A DNA stretch of 52,762 bases, taken from assembly GCF_900111095.1 (NCBI RefSeq), contig NZ_FOGB01000010.1, positions 70,840 to 123,601 on the forward strand, in the 5' to 3' direction. Positions 1 through 12,800 of the stretch are shown here, in pieces. A model generated the notes under the pieces. The model was not told the origin of the DNA. It worked only from the letters and a program-made list of their open reading frames with translations, and ran no database searches. How positions within the stretch are numbered: position 1 is the stretch's first letter; every line of letters begins with the position of its first letter. This DNA comes from Amphritea atlantica (GTDB lineage Bacteria; Pseudomonadota; Gammaproteobacteria; Pseudomonadales; Balneatricaceae). The position numbers and the translations under genes were made by a program.

Positions 1-870
1 ATATCGGTAGTCTGAATCGTCTGCACCACACCGTTGCTGCCAATAACGATCTCACCGTTATCACCAATCACCCGGTCATTACCGCTTCCGCTTCTGACCG
101 TATCAGCACCCTGTCCGGCGATAACGGTGTTATCACCTTCACCCACATTAATCAGGTCAGCTCCACCGATACTGGTCTCAGTCGCCCTTGCACGCGTAAG
201 GATAGCGTTGCTGTATACCAGTTCACCGTTATCACCCAGCACGACATCCGAGCCACTGCCAGTGGTGATCGCATCACTGCCCTGACCACCGATAACAATA
301 TTGTTACCGGAGGTAGTACCGACCGCGATAGTGTCATCGCCGCCGTGAGTGTTACCGGCATTAACCCGGGTCACCATACCCGCACTGGTGGCACTGACGC
401 CGGTATAACTGATTGACCCCAGATCGCCCAGCACCACGTTGTCGCCGGTGGCATCAGTGACAGAGTCACCACCCAGACCGGCAATAATACGGTCATTGCC
501 TTCACCACCCTCGATGCTATCTTTGCCAGCAGCAGTGATGTCATCGCTGGTGATCAGTGCAAGGCTGTCCAGTTCACGGGCCAGCAGTGCATTGCCTGCT
601 GCGTCCTGTACTGAACCGTCATCACCGAAGAGGATGTCGTTGCCGGTTTCGCCGAAGATAAAGTCATCACCGGCATTACCGCTGATAATATCGTCCCCGA
701 ACCCACCTCTCAGGGTATCGCTACCGTCGTTACCCTCCAGGGTATCGCGACCCACATTACCGTAAACGAAGTCATCACCGCCGTTGGCATAGAGACGGTC
801 ATCACCGTCATTGCCATAGAGTATGTCATCCCCCTGGCTACCAAAGATCAGGTCATTATCTTCATCACCA
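1..870 (-). repeat. Terminal RTX and long-period GDNG repeats, cut by window edge
   Basis: Bases 870-600 encode canonical RTX units (GNDGDDRLYANGGDDFVYG, GNAGDDFIFGETGNDILFG). Bases 600-1 change to a longer repeat whose unit ends in VVLGDLG, VVLGDNGE or RVIGDNGE. Spacing between successive GDNG motifs is 64 then 57 residues. Each unit holds GGxDxIxVGxGxNxVIxGQGxDxI. The last unit is interrupted by base 1, so more copies are expected beyond the window. Confidence 0.9.
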
Positions 871-3800
871 TGAACACGGATCGCCAGCGTGGCAGCACCG
901 GCATAAATTTCATCGTCACCGGTATTACCAAAGATATCCAGACGACGGGCCTCACTATCACCCAATGGAGCCAGTACTCCGTGAGCCGGACTCAGCAGAT
1001 CATCAGTGGCGGTGATCGTAATGCTGTCGTTGCCAGCGTTGGCATAGAAGGAGGTCACGCTAACCCCGTCAAGATAGACACCATCAATGGTGATCTGATC
1101 CGCACCCTGACCTGCCCAGATAACCAGATCATTATTGTAATCACCATGGCTGGCGGTGTAGGTAATATCCCCGGCCGCCATACCGACAATGCGGCCATCA
1201 CTTAAGGTGGCGTTATCGGCATCGGTGTCATCAAAGTCACTGATATACAACGCGTTAGAGCCACTGCCTGCATCTATATTCAGCAGGCCGTTGATACCAT
1301 CCAGAGTGCCGTGAGCCGTGTCCTGATTGCTCAGATCAGCGTTTGCATCACTGGTGACGTAGATTGAATCTTCACCGGCAAAGGTGTTGATACTGGTTTC
1401 CGTGTCCTGATGAGTCGAGAGCACATTCACGGTATCGCTGCCGCTGCCTAAATTAATTTCAAGCTGACCAATGTTGTAGTAGTTAATACCCTCCATGCGG
1501 GTTTCAACGGTCGCATCACCAATCACCCGGGTAATTTCAACATCGGCATATGCCCCCTGGAACTGAATCAGCCACTCATCACCCACCCGGGTTACCGACA
1601 CATTGTCAGTGTAAGGCAGGTAATCCTGCTGATCCGACAAGTCACTGTTTACATAGGATGCAGGCTTGTTGTTCGGGTTCAGAATCGGCCGTAGCGCTTC
1701 AATGATCTCCGCCTGAGTGGCCGTGACCGCAATTGAAGCGGTTAACTGGCCCAGAATTTCTAACTGATAGGCACCCGTTGATGCCGGAGTCAGCGTTTGA
1801 ATCCGGCCGGTTTGTGCGCTCAGAGCGCCCTCTCTAAGGGTACTGGTTTTAATCTCTACGGTGGCGTCCGCTGCTGCGTTCAACCCGGTTATATCGGTAA
1901 TTTGCAACTGAGGGACAGACTCACCAGCCAATTCACCACCAAAGGTGATGGTAAAGGTATAGCCATTCACGATCTCCTGCCGCTCTACCAGCAAACCAGG
2001 CCCCGCATTGAAGTGAGTCTTCAGTGCAGTCAGCAGAGTCGATTCCTCAAGATCAGCGATCTCGATCGCCACACCATCGATATCCAGTGTGTAATGGCCC
2101 GATACGGCGCGTATATAGAGCGATTGCACCTCTGACAGGGACGGCATATCCAGACCGGTAATACTGTCATACGTCAGCTGCATTTCATTGCTATCGGCAT
2201 CACCAGAATCATTCACAATCAACTGGTTATTACCGGTACCACCATCAACCACCAGCAACGCCGCAATTTCATCGGCTAACTGTTGCTGGCTACCCACAGT
2301 AACACTGTCGTCATCATCACCGGTTTTCAGGGTCAGAGCGCCTGCCACCGTCTCAACGGCTATCCGGTCATCTCCCCCTTGGGTATCAATCGTGGTACTG
2401 CCGGTATGAGTCGACTCAATCGTCAGATCATCAACGCCTTCACCCAGTTCAATCGACAGCGCTTCAATATTGGCATAACGGATGCCACCGGGGATTAATT
2501 CATCACCCAGTCTGATGTCATCACCCATACCAAAACCGGTGATGGTGTCAGAGGTTAAGGTGCCACTTTCCGCAGCCGGGCTGGCGCCGTTATACAGATT
2601 GAACACATCCACCTGGGTCTCTTCGGTCACCCGGGTGTTCATGTTAACCGGATTAATGTAATAGTCGCGTGCCGCTGGCACCGTGCCATTTGGCCAGTCA
2701 CCGACTAAGGTAAAGCTCTGGCCATTTTGAGACTCAATCTCCATGGTGACAGTTTCGCCGGTGGCGTTATCAACCACAACCAGTTCAAACAGACCGTTCT
2801 CAAGGTCGAGATTAAAGCCCGGTTTGTGAGTGAAGCTGTCTTTGTCCCAGTATTCTGAGGCGGTGTCAGTCACCACAATTTTTCCGCCGACCTCTGTAAT
2901 CGAGGTGAGCGTGCCTTCGGTTTTATACCAGTTATGTTCCTCCGGTAATAAGAGTGGATCCTTAAGGCTCTGACCGGCACTCTCAACCAAACCACCGTCG
3001 ATAGAGATCGGCCCGCGAATACGGTTGAGGCGTTCGCCTAACGGTTCGAATACCTGCGCATCCCCCCCATCAATAATGTTGTCATCAACGGCGGACAGGG
3101 TAACCGTCTGAATATCATCCCAGGCCACCTGGCCAGCACCTGGTGTACCCGCAGCAAAGGTGATACTGGATTTGCCTGGGTTGACCTGAACCAGATTATG
3201 CTCGGCGGTTTTACCGTCCTCGAATGCGTAGTTACTATGATAGGTACGGGTTTCAATTCCGGCGAAATCAACGGTCAGCAGATCTGGCACCAGCAAACCG
3301 GTGGCAGGATCAAGTACCATTGGCGCCCCGGACAGCACCACCTGATAGGAGTCATCCTGCCAGGTTTGATCGACATATCCATCGACATCGGTCATCAGGT
3401 AGCTGACTTCGAACCGGTCACCTGCACTCAGGCTCAGACTGGACACCAGATTTGCCCCGTGACGCTGGGCATATTCGGCGTAGTTCGGATCAGCCAGTAC
3501 ACCAGCAGCATCCTTAAACCGATAGCTATCGGTGAGCGGGTCATAACTCTCAATAATCGCGACCTTCCCGGCATTGGTTCCGCTGGTTACCTTCAGTAAC
3601 ATGCCATCCATTTTCACATAGTTGCTGTCCGTCGCATGGCCATCGAGTGAGATATTCAGCTTGTAGTTCTCTGTCATTCCCTCCAGATAGGTTGTTGAAG
3701 CGGTCTTACTGTCGTAGGTGACCGTCGTGCTGGTAGAGCTACTAAACAGAGATTGCTTTAAGGTCGTCACTTCCGTGCGCACGTTAGTATCGGTGGTGTA

Positions 3801-6800
3801 GGTAACCGAATAGCCCACTTCGACACGATAGCTGCCTTTATTGGCAAACAGGAATTCCAGCATCGGATCCTGCCTACTGCTGCTGCCGTTATCCGCCAAC
3901 CAGCTAAAGTCTTTATCATAGGTCATCTCGGTGCCGTTAACGGCGCCGGATGTCATGTCGAACACCTTCATGTACGGCACATAGGACTGTGTGGAAGTCA
4001 CTTGTGTTTCCACCACACGCAGGGTCGTGGTGGCCCCCGTCAGGATATTGCCTGAAGATGACAACGATTTACTGCTGGTGATGCTCGTAGTGACATCACT
4101 ATAGGCATGACCATAATCGATATCGAACAGGCCCTGAACCTGAGTCTTACGCCCATTGGAAATAAGCGCATCATCGATGTTGTTATTAACCAACACCTGA
4201 TGACCGGTTGCGGTAGCACTGTCACTCAGACCCGCCGCATAAAGCTGGCTCATCAAGCCGTCAGCAACGACATCATTGATCGGATCAGCGGCATCGATAT
4301 CACTCTGACTCACGATATGAGTGTAAGTGATGCCATTCACCGTAATCGACCACGCATCCCCCACGGCGGGTGATGCATCAGAATCAATATCCAGTACGTA
4401 CAGGTCCCAACGATCCCGGGTATCGGCCTGTGGCAGATTAACCGCTTCATTGTTTGTAATCGTCAGGCTGGCAGAGACACTACTTTCATCATCCGCAACG
4501 AACACTAAGGCTCCCGCATCGACAGTCACCGTAATGCCCGCCAATCCATTGGTCAGTGCTGTGGCAACGCCCGCTAATCCACCGGTTGCTCCGGCGGTAC
4601 CATAAATCGTCGACAATGAACTGCCGGTGTAGGCCACGTCATTATCATTAGCGTCCTTAACCGTTATAGTCCAGACATCGCTGCTGCTGTAGCTGTATCC
4701 GGCATCAATGGTCAGCGCCTGGGAATAAACTGTCACATTAGCGCTGCTGCGGGAGGCTTCAGTGTTTTCAGTCACCACGGCATTCAGGGTCAGGCCCGGA
4801 CTGGTCGTACCACTATCACGGGTAATCCTCAGGGTATTATCTGCTGTCACATAATCAGCGGTATACGCACCTGATGTCAGCTGAGTGGCCAGATCTGCGC
4901 CCACAACATCAAGTTCAGCATCGCTGGAAGGCGCACTGAGGTTACTGGCCACGGCTGTTGAGCCAGCCAGAACACGCCAGTTTTCAGCCGTAAGCGAGCT
5001 ATCCAGAACCAGTGTTTGCTGAATAACTTCTGCGGATCGGGCCACGGCCCCTGTACCACCAGTGCCACTGTCAGCGGTGGTCATATCCTGATTTTTCAGC
5101 TGTTTGACACTGAAACCATTGGTGGTTGCCGTTAGCTGATAGGTTGAAGCAGCCAACGCCTGCAGCTTAGTATTCAGATCGGTCTGGATAGCCGCAGCGA
5201 TATCTGCCAGGCTGGGCGCGTCAGCAGCTTTGGTATAACTGCTGGTATAGCTGCCTCGCTGACCATCGACCTCTACCCACCAGGTCTTAGCGGTACTGAC
5301 TGGCCCGGATACCGTAAAGGTCGCTTCAACCAGCTGAGTGGTGCCTGTATCGACGGCACGATCATCAACTACCCTGACACTGATCGCTTTACTGGCATCG
5401 TCAGTAATAATCAGGGTTTTAGTGGCATTGTCATACGTGATCCGATAGTCCTGCCCCAACACTGCTTTCACAGCGCCAACCATGCCTGTACCCACCGTGT
5501 TGAGGTTATTAGCACCGGAAGACTTAGCAAAGGTGTAATCCTGACCATCAATGGTAACAATCCAGTCCTGCCCATTGGCAATGCCGAATGAAGGCGCCTT
5601 CAGAACCAGACTGGTCTGCTGCAATGCGGTGGATGTTTGCACCGCAGAATAGGTCGTTTCATGGGTGATCGACAACTTAAAGCCGTTGTCAGCATTGGTG
5701 ATCACAACATCGTCGGCGGAACTTCCCTTAGCCGCACTAAAGAAGCTATCCAGCCCGGTATTGGCATCTTTCAGCTTATTCAGTAGCGCCGTAGCAAGGT
5801 CAGCACCACTGGTGCTAGTAGCCTCTACGTCATAGGTCTCACCGGAGACAGTGACATGCCACCGATCACCCACAGTAACGGTAGCTGGGAAATTAATACC
5901 CGCGGAGGTGTACCAACCGCCTGTACTGCCGGCTTTAGAATCACTATTAACAGAACCGGCAGCGCTGAACAGCATCTCATCGGTGACTTCAAAGAGGTAG
6001 CTATCCGTTTTATCTGAGCCGCCCCCTTCAATGGTGATATGCGACATGGAGTCGTTAATTGCCCCTCCCACTTCGGAGTTGCCGATCAGAATGTTGGACT
6101 CTGTATACCAACCCTTATTGTCACTCCCCGTACCGGCTACGCCATCAGTGTCACTGATGATCTGACCACCGGTGCCATTAGCGAAGCCGGTTGCATCTTC
6201 ATCTTCAAGCAGCGGTGACTGGGTGAAGTCAAACTCCGTGGTAACCTGCTGCGGCAAGCTGAGATGCAACTTATAATCGGTCCCTTCGGGTACACCTTCC
6301 CATACCGGATTAAGGCGATTGGTATTGCCTTCAACCTCGACATAGTAAGTGCCTGCTTCGGTGATTTTGTAATTAATGTAGCTGTTGTTGTAATAGGTAG
6401 CGGGCAGAACCGAGGTTTTCCCCTGATCCAGTTTCAGCAGGTTGGTTTTGCTCTGCCAATAGACGCTGTCACCAGCAGCATAATCCGAATCCACATCCGC
6501 CCAGAAACTAATTCCGGCAGCCCCCGCAGCATCAATCATCGGCTGGGTAACGGTGAATTTGAAGTAATCTTTCGAGCCATCGCCACGACCATTAACGGTG
6601 ATGTGCGGTGCCGCTTTAGAGTTGGAAATCGTCGGATCAGTGGCGGTGGTCCAGCGTGCGGCACTCACATCCTGAGCCGACTTAACGGTGTCGTTGCCTT
6701 GCAACTCTTCCACCTCAGCCAGCCCAAAACTCGCCTGAGCCGAACTGCCGGAACTGCTCACGAGAACCATGCCTTCGCCCAGCACCGCTTCAGCACCGGT

Positions 6801-9800
6801 TTCAGTAACCTGTGCACGACCATTGTTTTGCAGGATCAGTAACGTTGGTGATTCATCATCGGCGATAGTGACATCAACCACACCCATGGTAAGACCATCG
6901 TAATAAGGGTCATCACTGGTCACTGTATGACTTAAACGACCGTAATGAATGCCTTCAACCTCTGCATCATCGATAGCCGTAAAGGTAACGGTTTGTGCTT
7001 TATACCAGTCGTCCGGCGTAAACGTAAGTGTCGTGACACCGCCGGTTGATAACTGTCCATCGCTGGCGATGGTGATCGTCACATTAGCTGACGGCTTATG
7101 ACTTAACATCAGCTCATAACTGTCACTACGCAAAGATGCAACCGCTTCAGCCACCAGTGGTTCACTGCTGCTCTTAGCAATCAGAACCGTCGGAGACACT
7201 GAACGCACATCAATGCTGCCCATGACCTGCCCGCTATAGAAGGCATCATCGGTGATCACTAAGTGGGAGATCAGACCATCCGGATCGCCACCATTCGCGG
7301 CACTGTAGGAGACGATTTGTGGTCCCCAGTCCGCGGCCGTGAAGGTTAAAACGGTTTTATCCGTCACCATCGAATCAGGGGCATCAATTTCAATCTTAAC
7401 GTCCGCTGTGGGTGCCTGCGACAACGCCACCTGGTAGCGGTTATTAGCCATCAGGGTCACTGCCACATCAGGATTATCATCAATCACTTTATGGGACGTC
7501 AGATCATCATCCACCACTTCTGCAGAGATCTGGCTTACCTGAAGGCGATCATATCCATCACCATCCTGATCAGTATCGCCCTCCTGAACCGCATGGCGGA
7601 TCACCACATTACGCACACCTTCAGCCAGATCATCATCCGGAGCGGTGACGGTGACCAGCTGCGGAATAAACCAATTGGTACGATCGAACAGCAGCGTGGT
7701 GGAGTCTTCGCTGCCATTCAGCGCAACGCCTTTACCGCCCTGCTTCAATTCCAGTTCAGTTGCCAGAACGGCACTGGCGGTTACCCGCACAACATCCTGC
7801 GGCGCTCGGGTCAGAACCACTTCATAGGTATTGTTGGTTTTGTTCCGGTCCGCCAGTACAACACCCGCGGCATGTTCAAATGTACGGATAGATGAACCGA
7901 CAGGGCGAATAATGACACCTGCTTCATCATCGTCCATGACATCGGCGGAGATGGTTTTAGTCAGTGCCTGGAAGCGTGCATCACCGGTCGTCAGGGTGTG
8001 TTCCAGCAAGCCACTGTGGCCCTGCAGGTCATCCGCAACCACGGTGACCGGCTTGCCATCGTTGCCACCCGCCGTATTAAAGGTGTCGCTGCCTAAGCCA
8101 CCGATCAGGTTCAGATCGAGGTTTTCACTGGTGCTGTAAACATAGAAGTTATCGTTGCCTTCCATGCCATTAATAATTAATCGCTCAACCCCTTCAAAGC
8201 CGATAAAGCGACCGGCACCGTAAACCCCCTCTTCAGTAATCACATAATCATCACCGAACTCGGTACCCAGAATAGTCACAGTATCCAGACCATCGCCACC
8301 GCGAATATTGACCGGAGCGTTCATCGCGTAGTTGATGAAGTCGGCACCCTGACCACCATTAATATTGGCGACCGGTGCGTTTTCATCGTCAGGATCTACC
8401 AACACGAAACTGCGGACTAAGAAGGTATCGTTATCTTCATCACCATTCAGATCAACAGAGGCAACGTTGCGATAGACAATAAAATTGTCCTCTCCGATAC
8501 CACCATTGAGAGACGCATCGTAGCTGATACCGTTACTGATATAGCCCTGTGACACCAGTGTCGTCGCGAAATAGTCTTCCGGCTTCAGACCCGATTCAAC
8601 ATTATCCCGGGCCGAATTGAATACCTGTCCTACCTGGAAGGTATCGTCACCGGCATCACCATACACCGACATCTTCGCGGTGGTGTCATCGAAAGTGAAG
8701 CTGTCATTACCATCACGGCCATAGACGTTGATTTCGTCGTTATTATCGATGTTGTAATTAACACGCTGGACAGGTGCACCGACCACCGTATTACCCGCGG
8801 CATCCACCTGCAGGGCAAAGATACTATCCGGCCGGAACAGGAAGCTATCCGCCTGATCGGTTCCCTGAATCGCAACCCGGTCAAAACCGGTGTCAGCGGC
8901 ATCATCATCGATCGTGATGACGGATTCACCTTCACTGGCCAGGCCAATGTAATACCAGTCAGAACCCGTTTCACCCCGCAGCACCAGTTCACCACCGATG
9001 CCATCGCGGTTGGTTTGCAGATCACTGGCGTTGTAGTTAACCCGAATCGTATCGTCATCGGCCCCCGCATTCACTTCAGCATAGGCCCCGGTGTCGGACA
9101 GGGTAACCGAATCATTGCCCGCCCCCGTATTCAGTTCGATATTCGCAGCGCCTGCAGCGGAAACAAACAGTTTGTCACCACCGGCACCGGTATTAACCGT
9201 AACGTCGGTTGCATGGTGCAGACTTTCAATTGAGACTCTATCCACGACAATCTGACTGTTGTCATTGGCATCATCGGCATTCAGGTTGAGGACGATATCT
9301 TCGACGCCCACCATACGCACGGCGTATTCCCCCAGGCCTTGCAGCGTATCAAACGATACCACGTTCTCAACTGCACCTTTACCGGTCACAAACTCATCTG
9401 TAACCACCAGCGTTTCACTGATCGTCATGAGGACTTCTACCGACTCAGCTAAATAGAAACCATAGTCATCCTGCACACCATTGATATTAATCTCGTGATC
9501 CACGGCCTGGCCATTGATATCACGGGTAATGATTAAACCATCAAGCAGTGGCGCTTCGACATCGGTACGCAGAGCCTGACCGCCATCCAGCGTTTCGATT
9601 AAGCGGGTGACGTTGGCATCATTGAATTCAAGATCACCGATAGCGCTCTGGCCAACGGCATTGGCGTAAGCTTTCCAGTTAGCCGCGGTGAGATAAACAC
9701 CGTCATCCAGCACATGACTGGCGGCAACATCGTTGGCAGCACTGTCCTGATTAAAGCGACGCAGGGCGACCGCTTCCAGAATTTCCTGGTGCTGGGCGCC

Positions 9801-12800
9801 CACACCGTAGTAGGAATAGCTGTAATAGGAGTGATCCAGATTATCGACTATCTCTGCATACAGGGTATTGAGCAGAATCTCTTTGCCCCGGGTCGCATCG
9901 CTATTACCCACCGTACCGCTGACCCAGTTAACCCCCTGAACACCAGACGTATCACCAACGGTGTAATTGATCGCCAGAATTTCACGGGTATCAATTTCAC
10001 GCACCACGTTATAGTTGGTTTTACCCGCGGTACTATCGGCCTGCGGTCCATCCCCATAACCATTATCGTTACGGGTAAGCGCCTGCACATCATCCGCATT
10101 AGGGTCTAAACGGCCAACATAATCACCCAGTGAGGCATTCCAGTCATACGCCGCATCCCAGGTATCGTTATCCCAGATATTCTGAGAGTACTCGTAGCTG
10201 GTCGAACGAATCGATGTGTCCAGCTGAGTCTGCTTATACACCCTTAGTGCGGAGTCAGAGGCGATGTCATAAACCCGGCCATCCGGTAAGCTGCCATTTT
10301 TAAGCTGGTCACGAACCCCCGACAGATCCAGATAGCTTCTCAGATTCTCAAGCGCCGTCACCACATTGGTCACCAGGCCGGTAGCATCGGATATCTCATC
10401 CAGCATTGGATCGATCAGCAGGGCATCCAGTACATCCATAGAGAAGTCATAGGTGCTGATGAGGTTCTCACCCATCAACTGCAGACCCCGCTTCACAAAA
10501 CCATCTAAGCGATCAATAAAGGTTGTGTCCGATACCACAGGGTTTGAATCTGCCAGTGCGGTAACAGCCCCTAGCAAAGGATTGAGGTATTCGAGTGCGG
10601 TAAATTTCTCGACCAGAACATCTTTCGATAAGGTGACACTGGCCTCTGCCACATCGCCATTCAGCAGATCGTCAAGAACCCCCACCTGAGTATCTTTATG
10701 GGCGCGGATTAACGCGCTCTTCAGATCATCCGGTGTAAAGCCGGTACCGGTGGTCAGCTCAGCCAGTTTGGTGAGATTGAAATCAAAATCAACCGTTTCC
10801 AGCTGCTGCTTCGCTAAGGTAATGTCCAGACCGGCATTATCTCTGGCATTAACCGTCACCGTGTCGGTATCCGCGCCACCCACAACCCGAACCAGGCCGG
10901 CAATACGCGACATATCGTAGTTTTCAGGCAGTATTTTAGCCACGGTCCGTTCAGGCAGGTTGTCAAATTTATACGCCGCTGTGCCGGTAATCTCTGCCGC
11001 ACTATAGTTCTGCACGACATTAATCGTGGTATCGCTCTCCTTCTTCGCTTCGACATCGTAGAACAATGAGATCATATCCCAGAACAGATCTTTGCCAGGC
11101 GTCGATCCGGCAACACCAACGCGGTCATATGAAGCGTATTTTTCATCGCCTACACCAGTCACGCCCCCCCAGTCAGTGGTATAGGTGTAATGATGCGTAC
11201 CAAAGAACCAGTAACTCGCCTGGTGATAAACCGGCACATTGCGCACGTAGACATCCGTCAGAAACAGATCCGGATCGTATCCCCAATTATCAATTTCAGG
11301 CGCGCTGTTAGACGAGCCCTGACGTACCTGATCACTCTGAATAATACTGCCGGTGACCGTCTGGCCGATAACCCAGTTTAAGTAGGTGCCGAAGAAAACA
11401 TCGTCCAGCGTCATATTGCCCGCTTTGATAGATCCGCTATCAGCCAGGCTATTGAACAGATCAAAATCGATCTCATCGGGTAGTTTGGGTGCAACGATAG
11501 AACGACCACCGGGTTTACCCTCCAGGGCAACATCCGTGGCGAAGTAGTTCTCCCAGTCACCATCGGGATAGTTTTGCCCCCACTCCTGGCCAGCGAAGTT
11601 CAGCGCCTGTTCCAGCGAGTTGGTATTCGCCACATAGGCATCGACAGCCGCAGTATTGTCCTGGCGGACATTAAAAATCCAATTGCCAAAACGTTTCTGC
11701 ACCAGACTGGACAAACTAACCCCATGCACGGGGTTGTAGCGTGCCCGTTCAACCCCCTGAGCAAAGAGTTTTAACGCAACGGTTAAGTTAGCTTCAAACA
11801 GACGCCAGTGAGCCTCATCAATCACAGGGTTGGCATCGGCCTTCACCCATTTCTGGAAGAACGCTTCCCACGCGGCAGCATCATAACTATTTTCCCGCTT
11901 GCTGAAGACCACCTTATTATCGGTGATAGTTTGCGTATCAAGCACGTCATCAAGTATGTTCTGCTCAACGGTATAGGTGGCATTGGATTCAGGATAAGTA
12001 ACGTTAAAGGTTCCACCTGCACCACCATAATTGATATGGTCATCGCCAGACCCCAGACTCAGCAACAGGGTGATATCGGCATTCAAGCCGTACAGGTTAA
12101 TGACATCCTCACCTGCACCGGTCAGCAGGGCCAGACGTTCAATACCCTGAACCCCCTCAACCTTAAGACCCGCACCGTAGATGTACTGTTTATCGTTTTC
12201 ATCGGTGAAGATATTAAACTCATCGCCAAGACGTGTGCCCGACAGAATCAGGGTATCGAAGCCAGAACCACCAAAAATAGATACGCGATTATTTTGCACG
12301 TAGTTAATCATGGTGTCTTTTTCATCTTCGGCGGTGAGATTATTCTCATCGCCAGCACCGGCAACGATACCGCCACCGCCCGTATCGCTCGCGGCACTCG
12401 ACGGGGATACCCCACTTTGCAGATGGGATTTCAGGAAGAAGGTGTCGTCATCCGCTTCACCATACAAAGACAGCTGGCCAATATTATGGTTGACCTCAAA
12501 GTAGTCATTACCTGTACCGCCGTAGAAGAAGCTATTGTTATTCACACCGGCGGTAATACCGTTGAGGCCTTTAACCACTTCGATCAGCTCGCCATGGCCA
12601 TCATCCACAAAGTGGGTTTCGATAACACGTCCGATCAGGAAGTTATCATCACCGGCATCACCGGAAACATTCAGCGACGCCATGGTGCCATCAACAACAA
12701 AGGTATCGTTGCCACCGCCACCGTGCACAGACACGGTGCCAAGGCCATCGTTGTAGTAAACCCGCTGATAGAATTCAGGGTCTGCCATGGAGATTGACGG

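Noticed and set aside
1-870. Regularly spaced short repeats suggesting a CRISPR array
   Set aside because: The period is that of RTX codons (27 bases) or GDNG units (about 171-192 bases), units are diverged, and all lie in one coding frame.
11808-12797. A 329-codon plus-strand frame (and similar ones at 6264-6842 and 15378-15968)
   Set aside because: All are antisense to the giant gene; they arise because reversed RTX and beta-repeat codons lack stops. Their products are low-complexity and resemble no family.
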